Positions 1-12,400 of a stretch of 64,000 nt of DNA are shown here, piece after piece (position 1 is the stretch's first letter; every line of letters starts with the position of its first letter). Made by a program: the position numbers and the translations under genes. The notes below the pieces were generated by a model. The model was not told the origin of the DNA, made no database searches, and saw only the letters and a list, made by a program, of their open reading frames with translations. This stretch comes from Aquila chrysaetos chrysaetos (Eukaryota; Chordata; Aves; Accipitriformes; Accipitridae), in contig NC_044027.1 in the NCBI RefSeq assembly GCF_900496995.4, positions 16,082,743 to 16,146,742 on the forward strand, read 5' to 3'.

Positions 1-310
1 TCTTGGTGTTTCCACCTTGTCTGTATTTTCTGGGGTTGCTTTGCAGTTCTGTAGCCTGACCTCTTCTCCAAGGCTTTGCCTTCTACTTGAAATGATCTAT
101 CAGCTCTTTGTTTTAACCCCAACCTCATGTTAGACCATAATTACAAATAGGACTATTCTAGCCTCTTGTGAGAAGGTGCCTCATTCATCTTGGGATTCCC
201 TGTTACAGTCTGGCCTGCCAAAAGGTGGGGACTTGTGCCACCCTTGTAGATCCCAGCTCTGATGGGTTCACTGTGGTGCTGCTGCCAATTTTGTGTATTC
301 TTGGTCTTAG

Positions 311-462
311 TGGTGCTCCAAGGGACAGTGCAGCTCTCTGGAAGAACTGAACCCCATGGCTGTAGTCCATGGGCAGTGGTCCGGCTGGAGCCCTTTCTCC
401 TCCTGCTCCCGCAGCTGTGGAGGTGGAGTTGTGATAAGGCAGCGGTTCTGTAACAACCCCCG
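311..462 (+). CDS. ADAMTS13: ADAMTS13 exon: start of TSP1-1
   Basis: Begins after ...tcttag with WCSKGQC and carries the TSP1-1 core: the W..W pair (GQWSGWSPF) and [10 protein letters not shown]. Donor is CG|gtaaga, so it ends two bases into an Arg codon. Confidence 0.93.
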
Positions 463-3400
463 GTAAGAGGTGGGGAGCTGGGAAGTTTGCAGTGCCTCTT
501 GTCTGACTCCGAGCTGTGGGGTCTGAGTCTTGCACTTTGCTTGGGACAAACCTGCCTCTGTTGAGGAGTTCTTCTCCTGTTATTTCCAGGCCTGCTTTTG
601 GGGGGCAGGAATGCCGTGGTGCCAGCGTCCAAGTGGAGATGTGCAATACTCAGGTAGTGGAGCTCATCACATCTTCTGAGCTTTTTCTTAATGCCGCTTA
701 ACTCTTTGAGAGCTGGTTTGGGACTGTACTTCTCACAGCTGATTGATCTGAGAAGGAGGACTAAAGATCAGGCATACAGCCTCCATCTGTCTGACAACAG
801 GAGAGCTATTTGTTCCACTGTGTCTGAAGACAGCAGTATTATTTGATAGAATTGTTCACATGTAATGAAGCATTTTCTCTATGCCTTCATAGCAGGACAG
901 ATGCTGAGAAAATAGTGACTCACTTAATGATAGTTTTCTTCAGAGGGACATTCTTATATTGTTCCTATTTTCCTTATCCATTTATTTTGTTGAAGTAACA
1001 AAGATATCAGCTTCCAAACACAATTCTCTGCATATCCCGCAGCGTCCCTTTAAAGTGGTTTTTTTCATGTGCAGTTGTTATGGTGTTTTACTTACCAGCC
1101 ACTGCTTTCTGCCTTTAGCTAGTGGGTAAAATGCTGCTTGGGATTCTGTGCTCAGTAACTCCCTTTCATTACCCATACAATTCTCTCTGGGATGTAGGCC
1201 TGTTTGATGACCCAGCAGGACTTTATGACTGAACAATGTGCAGCAACAAATTTAAAGCCACTGTATCTCACTGTAGAAGTGCCATCCTTTTATACCTGGA
1301 CTTCTGCTGTTGGCTTTGCCAAAGGTAAGGAGAGACTGAGAAACCGTGGTTTCTTTGTGAAGGGGAACGCTCATGGACCTGTCTGTACTTTGAAGTCAAA
1401 AGGCTGTTTCACTGATTGTTTTAGTTTTCACATGAAACCTGGATACTCTTTCTGTCAGATCCTTTTGACTTCTTCCCATTGCTTGATGGTCAGCCACGTG
1501 CCTTTCTGAAAGAGTAACTCCTTTCTTCTTCTGTCTGCCTCCTCCAGGGGACATGCTATGCAAGCACATGTGCAGGGCTGTTGAAAACAAATTCATGGTA
1601 AGCCGCGAAGACAGTTTCATAGATGGAACCAGATGTGAGCAGGATGACTCTGAGCGCCGTGGGGCTTTCAGTCTGTGTGTAATGGGAAGCTGCAGAGTAA
1701 GTGACTGGGGAATCCAGGTGAACCTCTGACACGTAATCTGCTCCAAACGAGTCAGTTTACTAGGAGTGGGAGAAGAAAACACAGTGACCCAAACAACAGA
1801 GAGAGCTCTTCTCAAAAGAAGAGAGTTTTGTTCTTAGCTTATTGGATGGAGTCCAGCAAATCTACTATTCTGTCTGTGTATCCAATGCCAATGCCCTCTA
1901 GATAAGACATTCTGCTAATTTTGCAGTAAGTACATAAGGCTATTCATCCCTAATCCAAGAAGCAATTGGTTTATGCGTTCGTTGAGGAGACATCATTAGC
2001 TGTTCAGTTTGCATGGTATAAATAGCCCTATAAAACGCTGACTCTGTCGGAGAAAAGTTTACATGATTTGAACATACCAAGTCAGTGGCAAAACAAGGAG
2101 TAAAACCTGGGAATCGTAACTTGACAAATTGATTGTTGCAGTATCGCTAATCAAAACTGAAGTATGGTTTTTTTTTTTCTGGAATGCCTTGAGAAAGGCA
2201 TTCTTTCATGATGAACTTGAATATAACTCCCCCGCACTGTCTGCATTTTAGTAACTTCTCAATGCTGACCCGATTGTATGTTTTCTGTTGTTTCTTTACA
2301 TTCCCAGAATACACTTTTAAAATTTTATGTTTTTCTCATTATCCTCGTATTCACAATGTTTTGTAATGCATTTCCACCTAATGAACAGCAGAGGGTGTAG
2401 GCTTAAGCTAGTCTGATAGCGGCTGTTCTGTTGGCGACAGTGATAAGTATGGATGTTATGGCAGCATCCAAAACCTGGGATCAGTGCCTCTAGCATAAAT
2501 TCAGCAGTTGCACATGTTTTGCTGCTAAGCCTGCTGAGATCCTCCTGTAGCTTTGTGTAAATTAGTCTTGTTCGTGGGAATAAGGATAGAATCTCTTTTC
2601 TGAGCTCTGTGGGATTGAAGGCCAGGCTGAAGGATGTGAGCTAGGTTTGGGTCTGGGGAGCTAAAGATTCCTTTAGAACCTGCCATTCATGTTTACTGTT
2701 CTCCTGGGCTTTTTTTTTTTTTTCCCCTTCCCCCCTCCAGAAAGAGTTCATAGAAGAGAAGGAGTGCAGAGCCTTTGTTTTAGGTCACAGGAGAAATCTT
2801 TCTGGGCTGCTTCTTATGGGAAAGAAAATGTCACACAATTAATGAAACTTGTGCTCTTAGCTAAGGCTTTCCAATCCGTGGCTTTGCATAGTGCCGTACA
2901 GTGGTAGATCTAGGTACAAATGGATCTTTGTCTACCTTGTCATCTTAAATTCAAATTACAAATGAAAAAGGCAGTTTCAGGAATTTAGGCAATGTTGCTT
3001 TCATTCACTTGTTTTCTTCTCAGAATAGGCAAGTCTTGACAGACTCTCCCCTTTGCTCAGGCATTCGGGTGTGATGGCCAGATGGACTCCAAGAAGATAA
3101 TGGACTCTTGCAAGGTCTGTGGGGGTGATAATACCACTTGCACCGAAGTGAGTGGATCTTATACAGAAGGAAAAGCTAAAGGTGTGTAGTCCTCATGCAC
3201 AGACTCAACATTATGGTACTGTTTGTATGCTGTTGTGTAGGCAGAGTGACTTTTTTGGTCATAGTTCTTCTCTGGACGTGGATCAGAAATGTAGCCATTT
3301 GGGAAGTCCAGCAAATTACTGGGAGCTGGCGGCTGTGTTAGATGCTTCCTGAGATGTTAAACATCCATTTAGGAACTGCTCTGGCTCTTGCAGTATCACA

Positions 3401-6400
3401 TGTAGATATTAGTAGAGAAGATAAAAAGAACAAAAGAGAGGTGAGAGCAGGACACAGAATTCATTTCTGCTTTGTTTGCTGTATTCACCATCACTATGTT
3501 CAAGCCAAGCTGATAGAGCTAAGGTTAGTGTGAATTTAGCCTGCTGGCCGTCACTGTTGTATCTTTTTTTTTTTTTTTATATTAACTATATAACCCCTGT
3601 CTGCAGTTAAGCTTTGTTGCTGCCTGTAAGGCTTGTCCTCCAATGGGTAGTGTGCTAGTAAGATGAAGAGGGGTTGATCTGTAATCCCCAGCTTTTTCAA
3701 CAGAGGTACAGCAATGGAAGGTGACCGTGTCTTCTTTCTTTCCATCCTTCCAGAATACGTTACATTTCTGTCCCTGCCTTATAACAGCACCTTGGTCCAT
3801 GTTACCAATCAGAGACCACTCTTCACACATTTGGGTGAGTTGAATGAAAGGGAGAGGAGGGACTACAGGCAGGGCTAAAACAAGCTTGTAAAAACAAGAA
3901 AACGGAATCTGGGAGGAAAGTTCTTGATGATGCAATTTGTTTGTGGGATGTTGTCCAGTGGGAAGTGGTAGAAGCCATGTTCTTTGGGATGCCAGATTTA
4001 GATTAAACTGGTTTCTAGCAAGCGGGCAGTCTGTAGCTGCCAGCACCAGCGGACCACATCACATCTCTTAACCTCACTGCTACTTTTGCCTCTCTAGCTG
4101 TGAAGGTTAAAGGAGAGTATGTGGTTGCTGGAAAAGGAAAAATCTCACTGAATGTCACCTATCCGTCAGTTCTGGAGGACAGCCAAATCAAATACAAAGT
4201 GTTTCTCACCAAGGACAACCTGCCAAGCCTGGAGGAAGTCCGTGTGGATGGGCCAACACAAGAAGAAATTGAAATACAGGTAAATTAAAATAGCAGAGTT
4301 GGAAAGGGGCCAGTCAGAACTGGCCAGGCTGAGTTTGTGTAGCTCTGCTGCCGTGCAGAATCCAGGTGTAGTAGGCTTCGTGTCCAAGACCCGTGGAGAT
4401 GGTGTTCACTAAGAGTGATGGTGTTGCTCTTCTTGGGAAAGGTTGAGGGTTGGCTGCCTGCAGGCTTTCTGCAGGTCTGGGGGATAGTTGTGTGGGGAAA
4501 AGCATACTGAGTTAAACCTTTTCCTTGGCTTAATCTTTTTTCAGTGCCCTGTGCACAGAATTCACAGGGTGAGTACTCTGACTGCATCTGGCAAGAATTG
4601 AGAGTCATAGCGTTGAGGCTCAGGACTGGATGGAAGAAAGGGGGACTAGCTTCTCTTATCTCCATCCTAAGAAATGAGTCTGAGTTGATCTCTGCATTGA
4701 CCACAACTTTTTCCTTCATCAGGTCTATCGAAGGTATGCAGAAGAATACGGCAATGCCAGCAACCCAGACATCACCTTCAGCTACTTTGTCCCCAAAGAG
4801 AATCTGACGTATATGTGGATTCCTCAGCAGGGGCCATGTTCAGTGACCTGTGGGGAAGGTGAGGCAGCAGTACTCAATCTTTGTGGAGATCTGGGCAGAA
4901 TTCTAGTTTGGTTGGCTGGTAGTCACCCAGATCTTTACTCCATGGGCTCTCCTGGGCTGACTGAAAGACATGTGACATCAGCGACAGATACTTGTTTAGA
5001 ACTTACTAAACAACTGAACTGAATTTAAAAGCAAATTGCTGAAAGTGAGCTGCAGTTGCCAGTGTTAAACTGGACAAAAGAAAAGAGTGGTACAGCTTTT
5101 GAATTAAATTAGCAAATCAGCAAATGAGCTGAATCATAAAATGATAGTGAAAACGTTTGATCGTGAAGAGGATTTTTAAATAGGTTTTAACCGAACTTTT
5201 GGTTTTAAGACTAAATAATTTTCTCAGATTTTTCAAAGTTATTGAAGACTGTAATTTGAAGTTGGCTAAACATCAAAAGTCTGAGACCAAAGTGGTATCT
5301 AGTGTCTAACTAAAGCCTCAGAGCTAATTATGAAACTTCCTTCTTAGAATTCTATTCCTGTGCCATGGCTAATCCTTTCTGTCTCCCTGAAGAAATCATA
5401 ATGCAGATTGTAACAGATCACTCTGGTAGACGGTCTGACATCTTGTTTACCAGATAATACAGATAACACTGGCAAGCCTCTCAAGACTTTTATGACAAGG
5501 ATTTAGCAAATGCATTAATGAACACTTGTGAAAGTCACTCTATAGGACTAGTTATGTCTGGAGAGGTTTTCTCCAGCAGATTCCCCAGGTGAACTGATTG
5601 CTGAAACTCTGAAGTAAAGAACTCAAAATGCTCTGGGGCTCCCAGCTAATGCAGTCACAAACAAAAAACATGACAAAGCTGGGACTTAAAATAACAGAAA
5701 GCTGAAATTGCATCTTGAGAGCTGAAAGTGATGCTCAGGCTCTCCTTACCAATAGACATTATTTGAAAACAAGGAAAGTAGTAAAAAGATAACATTGCTG
5801 ATTGATTCTTGACATTTACTTCTCAGGGTCATGCTCTTTAAGATTCAGGAATGCCTGTCTCTGTGCGTAGCTCATTCACTGCAAAGGAGACTCTTTACAG
5901 CTTTGCCTGTAACTTTTTTGAGTTTGGATTTTCACCCGCTTTACCTGTTAGGTTCAGTATTGTTAAAAATCTTGTTTATGGCTGTAGTTTATCAGTATTT
6001 TATCTCTTGCATGCCACAGGCACTGCAAGTCTGCAGTTTCTCTCCCAGTACCTCAAGTCGAGTTTTGGATATTGATGATCACTTTGAGTACACTGGCACA
6101 GTGCTGTCTGGGTACAAAGGCAGCGTGATGATATTACATGATTAGTTCTACAGAATGTCATTTAAAAATGGCTGATTGCTAAAGCTTATTTTCAGCAACC
6201 TGTCCCTCATCAGTCAGACATCAAGATCATTAAAAGTAATTTGGACCAAATTATGATTGATATCCTTGTTCTTGCAAACGACCAGTTTAGAGCAATCTTT
6301 CCGTTTTGGCAGTGGATTATCCATCAAACTTCTCATCTTCTGGGGTGTTCATCTTGGAAAGTCACTTTAAAACTCTTGAGGAAAAATTTATATCAGAAAG

Positions 6401-9400
6401 AAGGGGTTTGTGTGTTTATAGAAAGTCTGTATTCCCAAATATGCCACTTTCCTACACAGATGATTTGAGTAAAGTGGAATTACTGCATCTTCCTAGCACA
6501 ATAGAGGTGAACTGTTCACTTTGTTTGTAACTTCCTTTCCTTTTCTTTTTTGTATCCCAGGGTTGCGACCAGTGCATCATGTGTGCTTTGACCAAACAAA
6601 GAATGAAATAACAGAGGATCAATGGTGTCTGGAGCTCCCGCAGCCCCTTTCAGAGCACAAGCCCTGTGCCATGGAGCCATGCCTGTACAGGTTGGTGTTC
6701 CTGGAAGCTCAGCTGAATTCTTGCTTCACTTGTCCTTTCTCTGCCAGCTAACCCAGTCTCTGAAGTCTCATTTGCATTGTGCAAGGTGAAAAAAAAGGAG
6801 AGGTATGAGGTAGTTTCTTCCTAATTATAGTGGCGTAGTGGATCCCAAACCATGTTGTCTTTCCTGGTCCTATAAGGTAAATGAGATGTCAAATGAATGA
6901 ATGGGAGATAGTTCTTCCAATATTTTACAGTAGTCTACTAAATGAAAATACTTTGAGGGCATGGCCAGAAGATGTCTGCTCACATCCTTTCCAAGATTGT
7001 GCCAACAAAGATTTGGTCTTACTCTGGAGGAGACATTTGCGTTAATTAGACTGGAAAGAGGACCAAGAGCCAAGCCTGCCCAGACGTTGATCTCATAGAC
7101 ATTTTAGTGTTTAATAAAAAGTGATTACGCTGTGAACTATAGCTCTTTAGCTTAGGTGCTTTTAGTCCTAGAGAGCTGTCAGTGCAAGACTTAATTTCCA
7201 GCAGTTGTTCTCTCAATCACATCCAGACAAGGCTCTTGAAATAGAGAAGCTGAATACTCTGTAGGACCCATTTCGGTAATCAGTGGTGTGAGAAATAAAC
7301 CTCCATGATCCAGATGAGAAATAGGGTGATACAATTACTTCCCATTTAGGTGGAAGATGTCTCAGAGAGATGAATGCTCTGCTGTCTGTGGAACTGGAGT
7401 TGCCCAGCAGAATCTGACCTGTGTTCAGTTTCGTGATGGATTGGAGATTGTTGTGGATGACAGCTTGTGCCCAGCAGAAGAAAAACCCCTCTCCATTGTG
7501 CCGTGTGTGGTTAATGTCTGCCCATTAGGCTGGGACAAAGTGAGTTTACTGGCTTGGCTTTTTCAGGAGTCTCACTGGGAGCTTTGCACTTGTGATCCAC
7601 AGGAGGCTACCAGTTAAGAGCCGCCACCTTACTACTGGAGTCTGGGTGGGCGGTTTGCACCAAGGATGTCTGCTCAGTTAAAGGTTCATCCTGTCACTTC
7701 AGACAGCTGTGTCCCTCTTAATTTATGCTGCTGGATTCATCAATTCATAGTGGTGGTTTGTTTAGGGCAGCTGTTGACTATGTTTTTTCTTCATTTCTCC
7801 TCGCAGAGTCCAACAAAACCAGAAACAGAAATAACCCCTGGTCCACTAGGAAATACCTCACTGGCAAACAGAGAGGTTCTGACATGGTAGGGAGGATTGC
7901 TAGCAGGGAAGAGGGCTTCTCAGCACAGGATCCACTGGTCCAAATCCGTACTGGGGAGCCACTGCCAGGTTTACATTTACAGATGGGGAAGATACTTCTT
8001 TAGGCATCTCCAGTCTCAGGTATCTCTCTTCAGGTAGTGTGAATTAGGAGGGATTGGCTGTTGGATGTCCTTAGCTATTCCTGATACTTATATGTTCTGC
8101 AAAAATGGAGAAGGTGCTTAAATGTGCCTCTTTCTTCAGGGACAGCAAATATGTTGTAGGCTCGATCTGGAGGTATCCCCCAGCTTCATTAGATCGGGAC
8201 CAGTGTGGAAAACAGGTGCCAATGTCAGTCTGGGTCTTTTTGCTCTGTTCTGAGGAGGAAGATTCACGCTTACTTCAGACTTTGGAGTCACTTGGGCCTA
8301 TCCAGCTGGAAAATCGGACCGTGTATGTCTGGAGCCCTCTAGCTGGAGAGTGTTCTGTCTCCTGTGGTAGAGGTGAGATCTTTCAGTGCTGCAGGGAAAT
8401 GTTACTTGGCTGTAGGTGTGAGCTTAGTGCCTAGGAACCTCAGGGACCTGGTGTTTTCCCCTCTACAGTTCTAAGTGCATGTGTAGCTGTGGTCACAATT
8501 TTTTTAAGCCTGGAAGAGGCAAGGCGGCCTGGCTCAGGGAATAGTTTAGAGGCCTGGCTGGCTGCTGCTGTGCTTCAGCGTTGGCGGGGATGAGTGCAGT
8601 AAGAGTGCCTGGGGTTTGGGCAGAGTTTGCTTCTTTTGTACACACAGATGCGACTGACGCTGCTTGGCTTATTTTCAACCGTTGTATGCATGCCATGCAG
8701 TAAGATCACTTCCCTTTCTAGGTGAGACTCAGCTACAGTATGTATGTGTGGCTTTTGACACCAAAGAAGAAACCCAAGAAGAAAACTGTCATCCAGTGCC
8801 AAAGCCAGAGAGCAGGATGGAAGTCTGCGATCTCGGTCCCTGCCCACCAAGGTAAAGCAGCTACCAGGAGACAACGAGCCAGTGAGAGGTCTTTCCTTCC
8901 TCTCTCTATCTCCAGGGACATGGTAAAGTAAGGGTCAAGCTACTCTGAGGATGTTATCTTCCTCTGCCCTGGTTTGAAAGCACAGCCAGCTGCAAAAACA
9001 GTAGCACTGATCCATACTCAGCAAACTAACCGAGAGTCTTTCCTGGGCTGGTATATTCTCAGGCAGAACTAAGTGAAGTCTGTGGAGTTTGAGTCCAGGG
9101 AAAAACTGAAAACCTCTCGATCCCTTATTACCCTGGGGAAGTAGGAACAAATCCGTAACTGCAAAAGGTGGTGACATATTTGCCAGCTGTACGGTTTCCA
9201 CATAGCATCAAGGAAAGTAACTAGAATTAAATGCTCTAAGTATCTGGAATAGCTGCTCTGAGAACTGAAGGAAATAGATTGCACTTGCCTTAGGATTTAT
9301 GGTATTGCAGAGCGCACTCAATGGCGTGACTGCTGATCTCTCAAACATGAGCCAGTGTGTATGAGCGCATTAACAGAATTCCAGTTGTACTTCCATGGAC

Positions 9401-12400
9401 TGGTTGGATTTAAAATCCAGTGAAGACAGGTGACAGCTGGAGGTTCTCACTGATGGCTGCATTATTCCCAGGTGGCATTACAAAATGGGCTCATGCAGTG
9501 TAAGCTGTGGAGGAGGTGTGATGCACAAGGTCCTCTCCTGCGCAAGGGAGGCCAGGGAGAAGGCAGAAGAGATTGTGGCAGGTGTCCAGTGTGATGGTTT
9601 GCCTCGCCGAGAGGAGCAGGAGCTGTGTAGTTTGGAGCTGTGCCCTCCAAGATCAAAATGGCCGCATGGGTCACAAGAGCATGCACTGGGGAAGAGCAGT
9701 TGTTTGTGAACATGTATGGTGTGATCTAGGATATGGCTCAGGGTTGATAAATGGGGCAGAGCTTGCCCTACCCTATTTGCTGTGGGACTGGAAAGCCACT
9801 GGCATCTGAACTTTTTTTTAAGTACTACAGGATGCCGCTCCCAGGATGAAATACCCTGGGTCAGTTTCTGATCTGACTGTTCAGAGTGGTGTGCGTTTCG
9901 GAAGGAGATAAGATTGTTTTTGCAGTTAAGCCTGTGTATGTCACCCTGGGGAAGACTGTAATGGACGCAGAGTAAGATTCAATGTATATTTCGAGTGTGT
10001 GGGCTTCTTACAAAATGTGAATGCCCTCTGTTTGGGTCCAATTCCAAACCTGCTCCAGACTGCCTAGCCTTGTTTCAAAGGCTGCCTTCTAAGTACCATA
10101 GGCAGCAAAGTGTGTGAGGCGAAGGGGTGAAGAAAGTTGCTGAGGAGCAGAAGGGGGAAGGATGAGGGAGTTGCAGTGCATTTTCTACAGTGAGAGATAG
10201 TACAGGGTGGGGATTCATCACTAACTGAATTTTTCTTCTCCATGTCCTCTGTCAGGTGGAAGGTAACTCCAGCTGGTCCCTGTTCCTCCAGTTGTGGGCT
10301 CGGCTTAGCTGTTCAGCTGGTCACCTGTGTGCAGATTCACCAAGGCGAGGAGATTTTGCTGGAGGAGCGTTTGTGTCCTGTGGCAGAGAAGCCCCTTACC
10401 AGTGTCCCCTGTGTCATCCGAATGTGCTCTTATGAATGGAGCTTCAGTGAGTGGACAGAGGTATTTGCTCCGGTTCAGATGCAGCACTTGGTGTCTATTG
10501 CAGCGGTTTTATAGCCATTCACTTCCCTAAAGCATACAGGGGAGAAATACCACTTCTGCCTTGTATATTTACTTCCCACAGAAATGCTAAAGTGTTTCTA
10601 GGGATGTTTTCCATCCTTTCCACTGCCCTGTGTTTAGCAGCCATAGGTCTGCTTCCCACCTTTCTCAGCTGAGGTTTTGGCTGCAGTTTAAAAATGGTCC
10701 TTCGCATGTTTTCTTCTGGAATGCAGATCTTTTCAGATTTTTTAGGAAGTTGTTCTGCAATTGAAAGATATAGTTTGGAAGATCCCCTGCGAGGTCAGCC
10801 ATCTTGTAGCTGATGAAACTAGAGCACTGAAAGGCCAAGTGACAGAACAGCATCAGTGAACAAAAGATCAGCCTTCCAGATCATGCCTGAGCCAATAAAT
10901 GTGTTTATTTCTAAATACCAACTGAAACACGTGCATAAAGGCCTGTGGGTTTCTTCCTCTGCAGTGTTCAACTTCGTGTGGGAATGGCATTCAGACACGG
11001 CAGGATTTCTGTCTCAACCCGCTAACCCGTAAGCACGTGAACCCCATCTTCTGCAGGCACTTCCCCAAGGCCATTGTGGTACGTGGCTGCTCCGCAGGGC
11101 CCTGTCCTGAGCAGGCGGTGGGGACCAGGTCCCACGGAGCAGGACTGCAGACAGTGACACCAGCCGTGCTGACGACAGCCGCAACTGCCAAAGAGGGGAG
11201 ATACAAGGACCTGGATCTTCCTCCTTCTGCTGTGCCAGCTGTGCCTTGGGAACAGACAAAGACCAGTGGAGGTGAGGAGGACACTACCAAAAGGTAGAGA
11301 TAGGTGCTTACTGTGTGCAGCTGGCTTGCGTTGACCCTACTGCCATACAGGGACAGGAGCATGGGAAGGGAATACTCCTGGTTAGGAGGGACAACATGCT
11401 GTTCCTGCCATGAGCTGTCCGTGTTATCTGACCTAGGAACAATGACTCCCTTCCCTGGGCTTCCCAAAGCTCTTCTGACTTGGGACTCCTTGGGGCAGCA
11501 GCTGACTTCCTGTGCTCCACCCAGAAGGTGGGCACACTGTTGGCACTTGTCTGTTCATAGTGCCACGAAGGGAATGGGGGATGTTTTTCAGCAGCTGTAG
11601 TTCCTTCTGGATGTGTTTCTTGTCTGTCTCTGCTGTACAGGTGTCTGTGGAAAGCTCTTTCTTAATGCCACCGGGGTCATCAACATGATGGGTGTAGAGA
11701 GCAGTGACTGCACTGTGGCCATCGGACGTCCTCTTGGGGAGGAGATAATAGTCAGCGTCCTGGAGAGCTCCCTCAACTGCAGTGCAGGTACTGCCCAGGG
11801 TGTGCTGGGGACTAGCCTGGCCCTTTGGGAAATCTGCACCTCATTTGCCTACGTGCTTTTGGTGCCCTGAATGGTTCTTGCTACCTTGGAGGCTGTGTAA
11901 TCTCTGAAACCATTTTACCATTTTTTCTGTCCCACCAAGTCTTTGCCAGATGGGACTAAATGAAGTTGATGCCTTTCCTCCCACTACATAATGGTTTCTT
12001 ACCTGTTTTGTTGATAGATATGAGACGAAAGGAGTTTATGGGGTTAAAGAAGCTGCTTGCTTTGGCCTGTTAAAAACTCTCTCTGTAATATACCCTGTTG
12101 TTGGAATCAGTACAGTTAGATTAGTTAACTGGACTGTTTTCATAACAGATTTTGATAAGATAGGAACAAGATGCAGAAATTACTTGATTCCAGACCTGTA
12201 TAAGATAGATTGCGGCCTTTTACTTAAAGTAAAAGTGTTTCTAGTCCCTGTTGCTCATCCATTCCAGGTGAGGTAATGCTGTTTTCTGGGCGAATGATGT
12301 GGCGGACAGGCTGCAGGAAGCTCCCTTTGTCACTGATAAATTCCAGAACGAATACACTGATTGTGAAACAGCGTGTTTTGCTGCCAGGAAATGGGGTCAT

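Noticed and set aside
153-650. Overlapping minus-strand open frames at the start of the window
   Set aside because: They are shadows of the ADAMTS13 TSP1-1 exons on the opposite strand.
8214-8268. A possible tiny intron inside the 8140-8372 ADAMTS13 exon
   Set aside because: It would be only about 55 bases with a poor donor (cag|gtgcca), while the open frame through it is intact.
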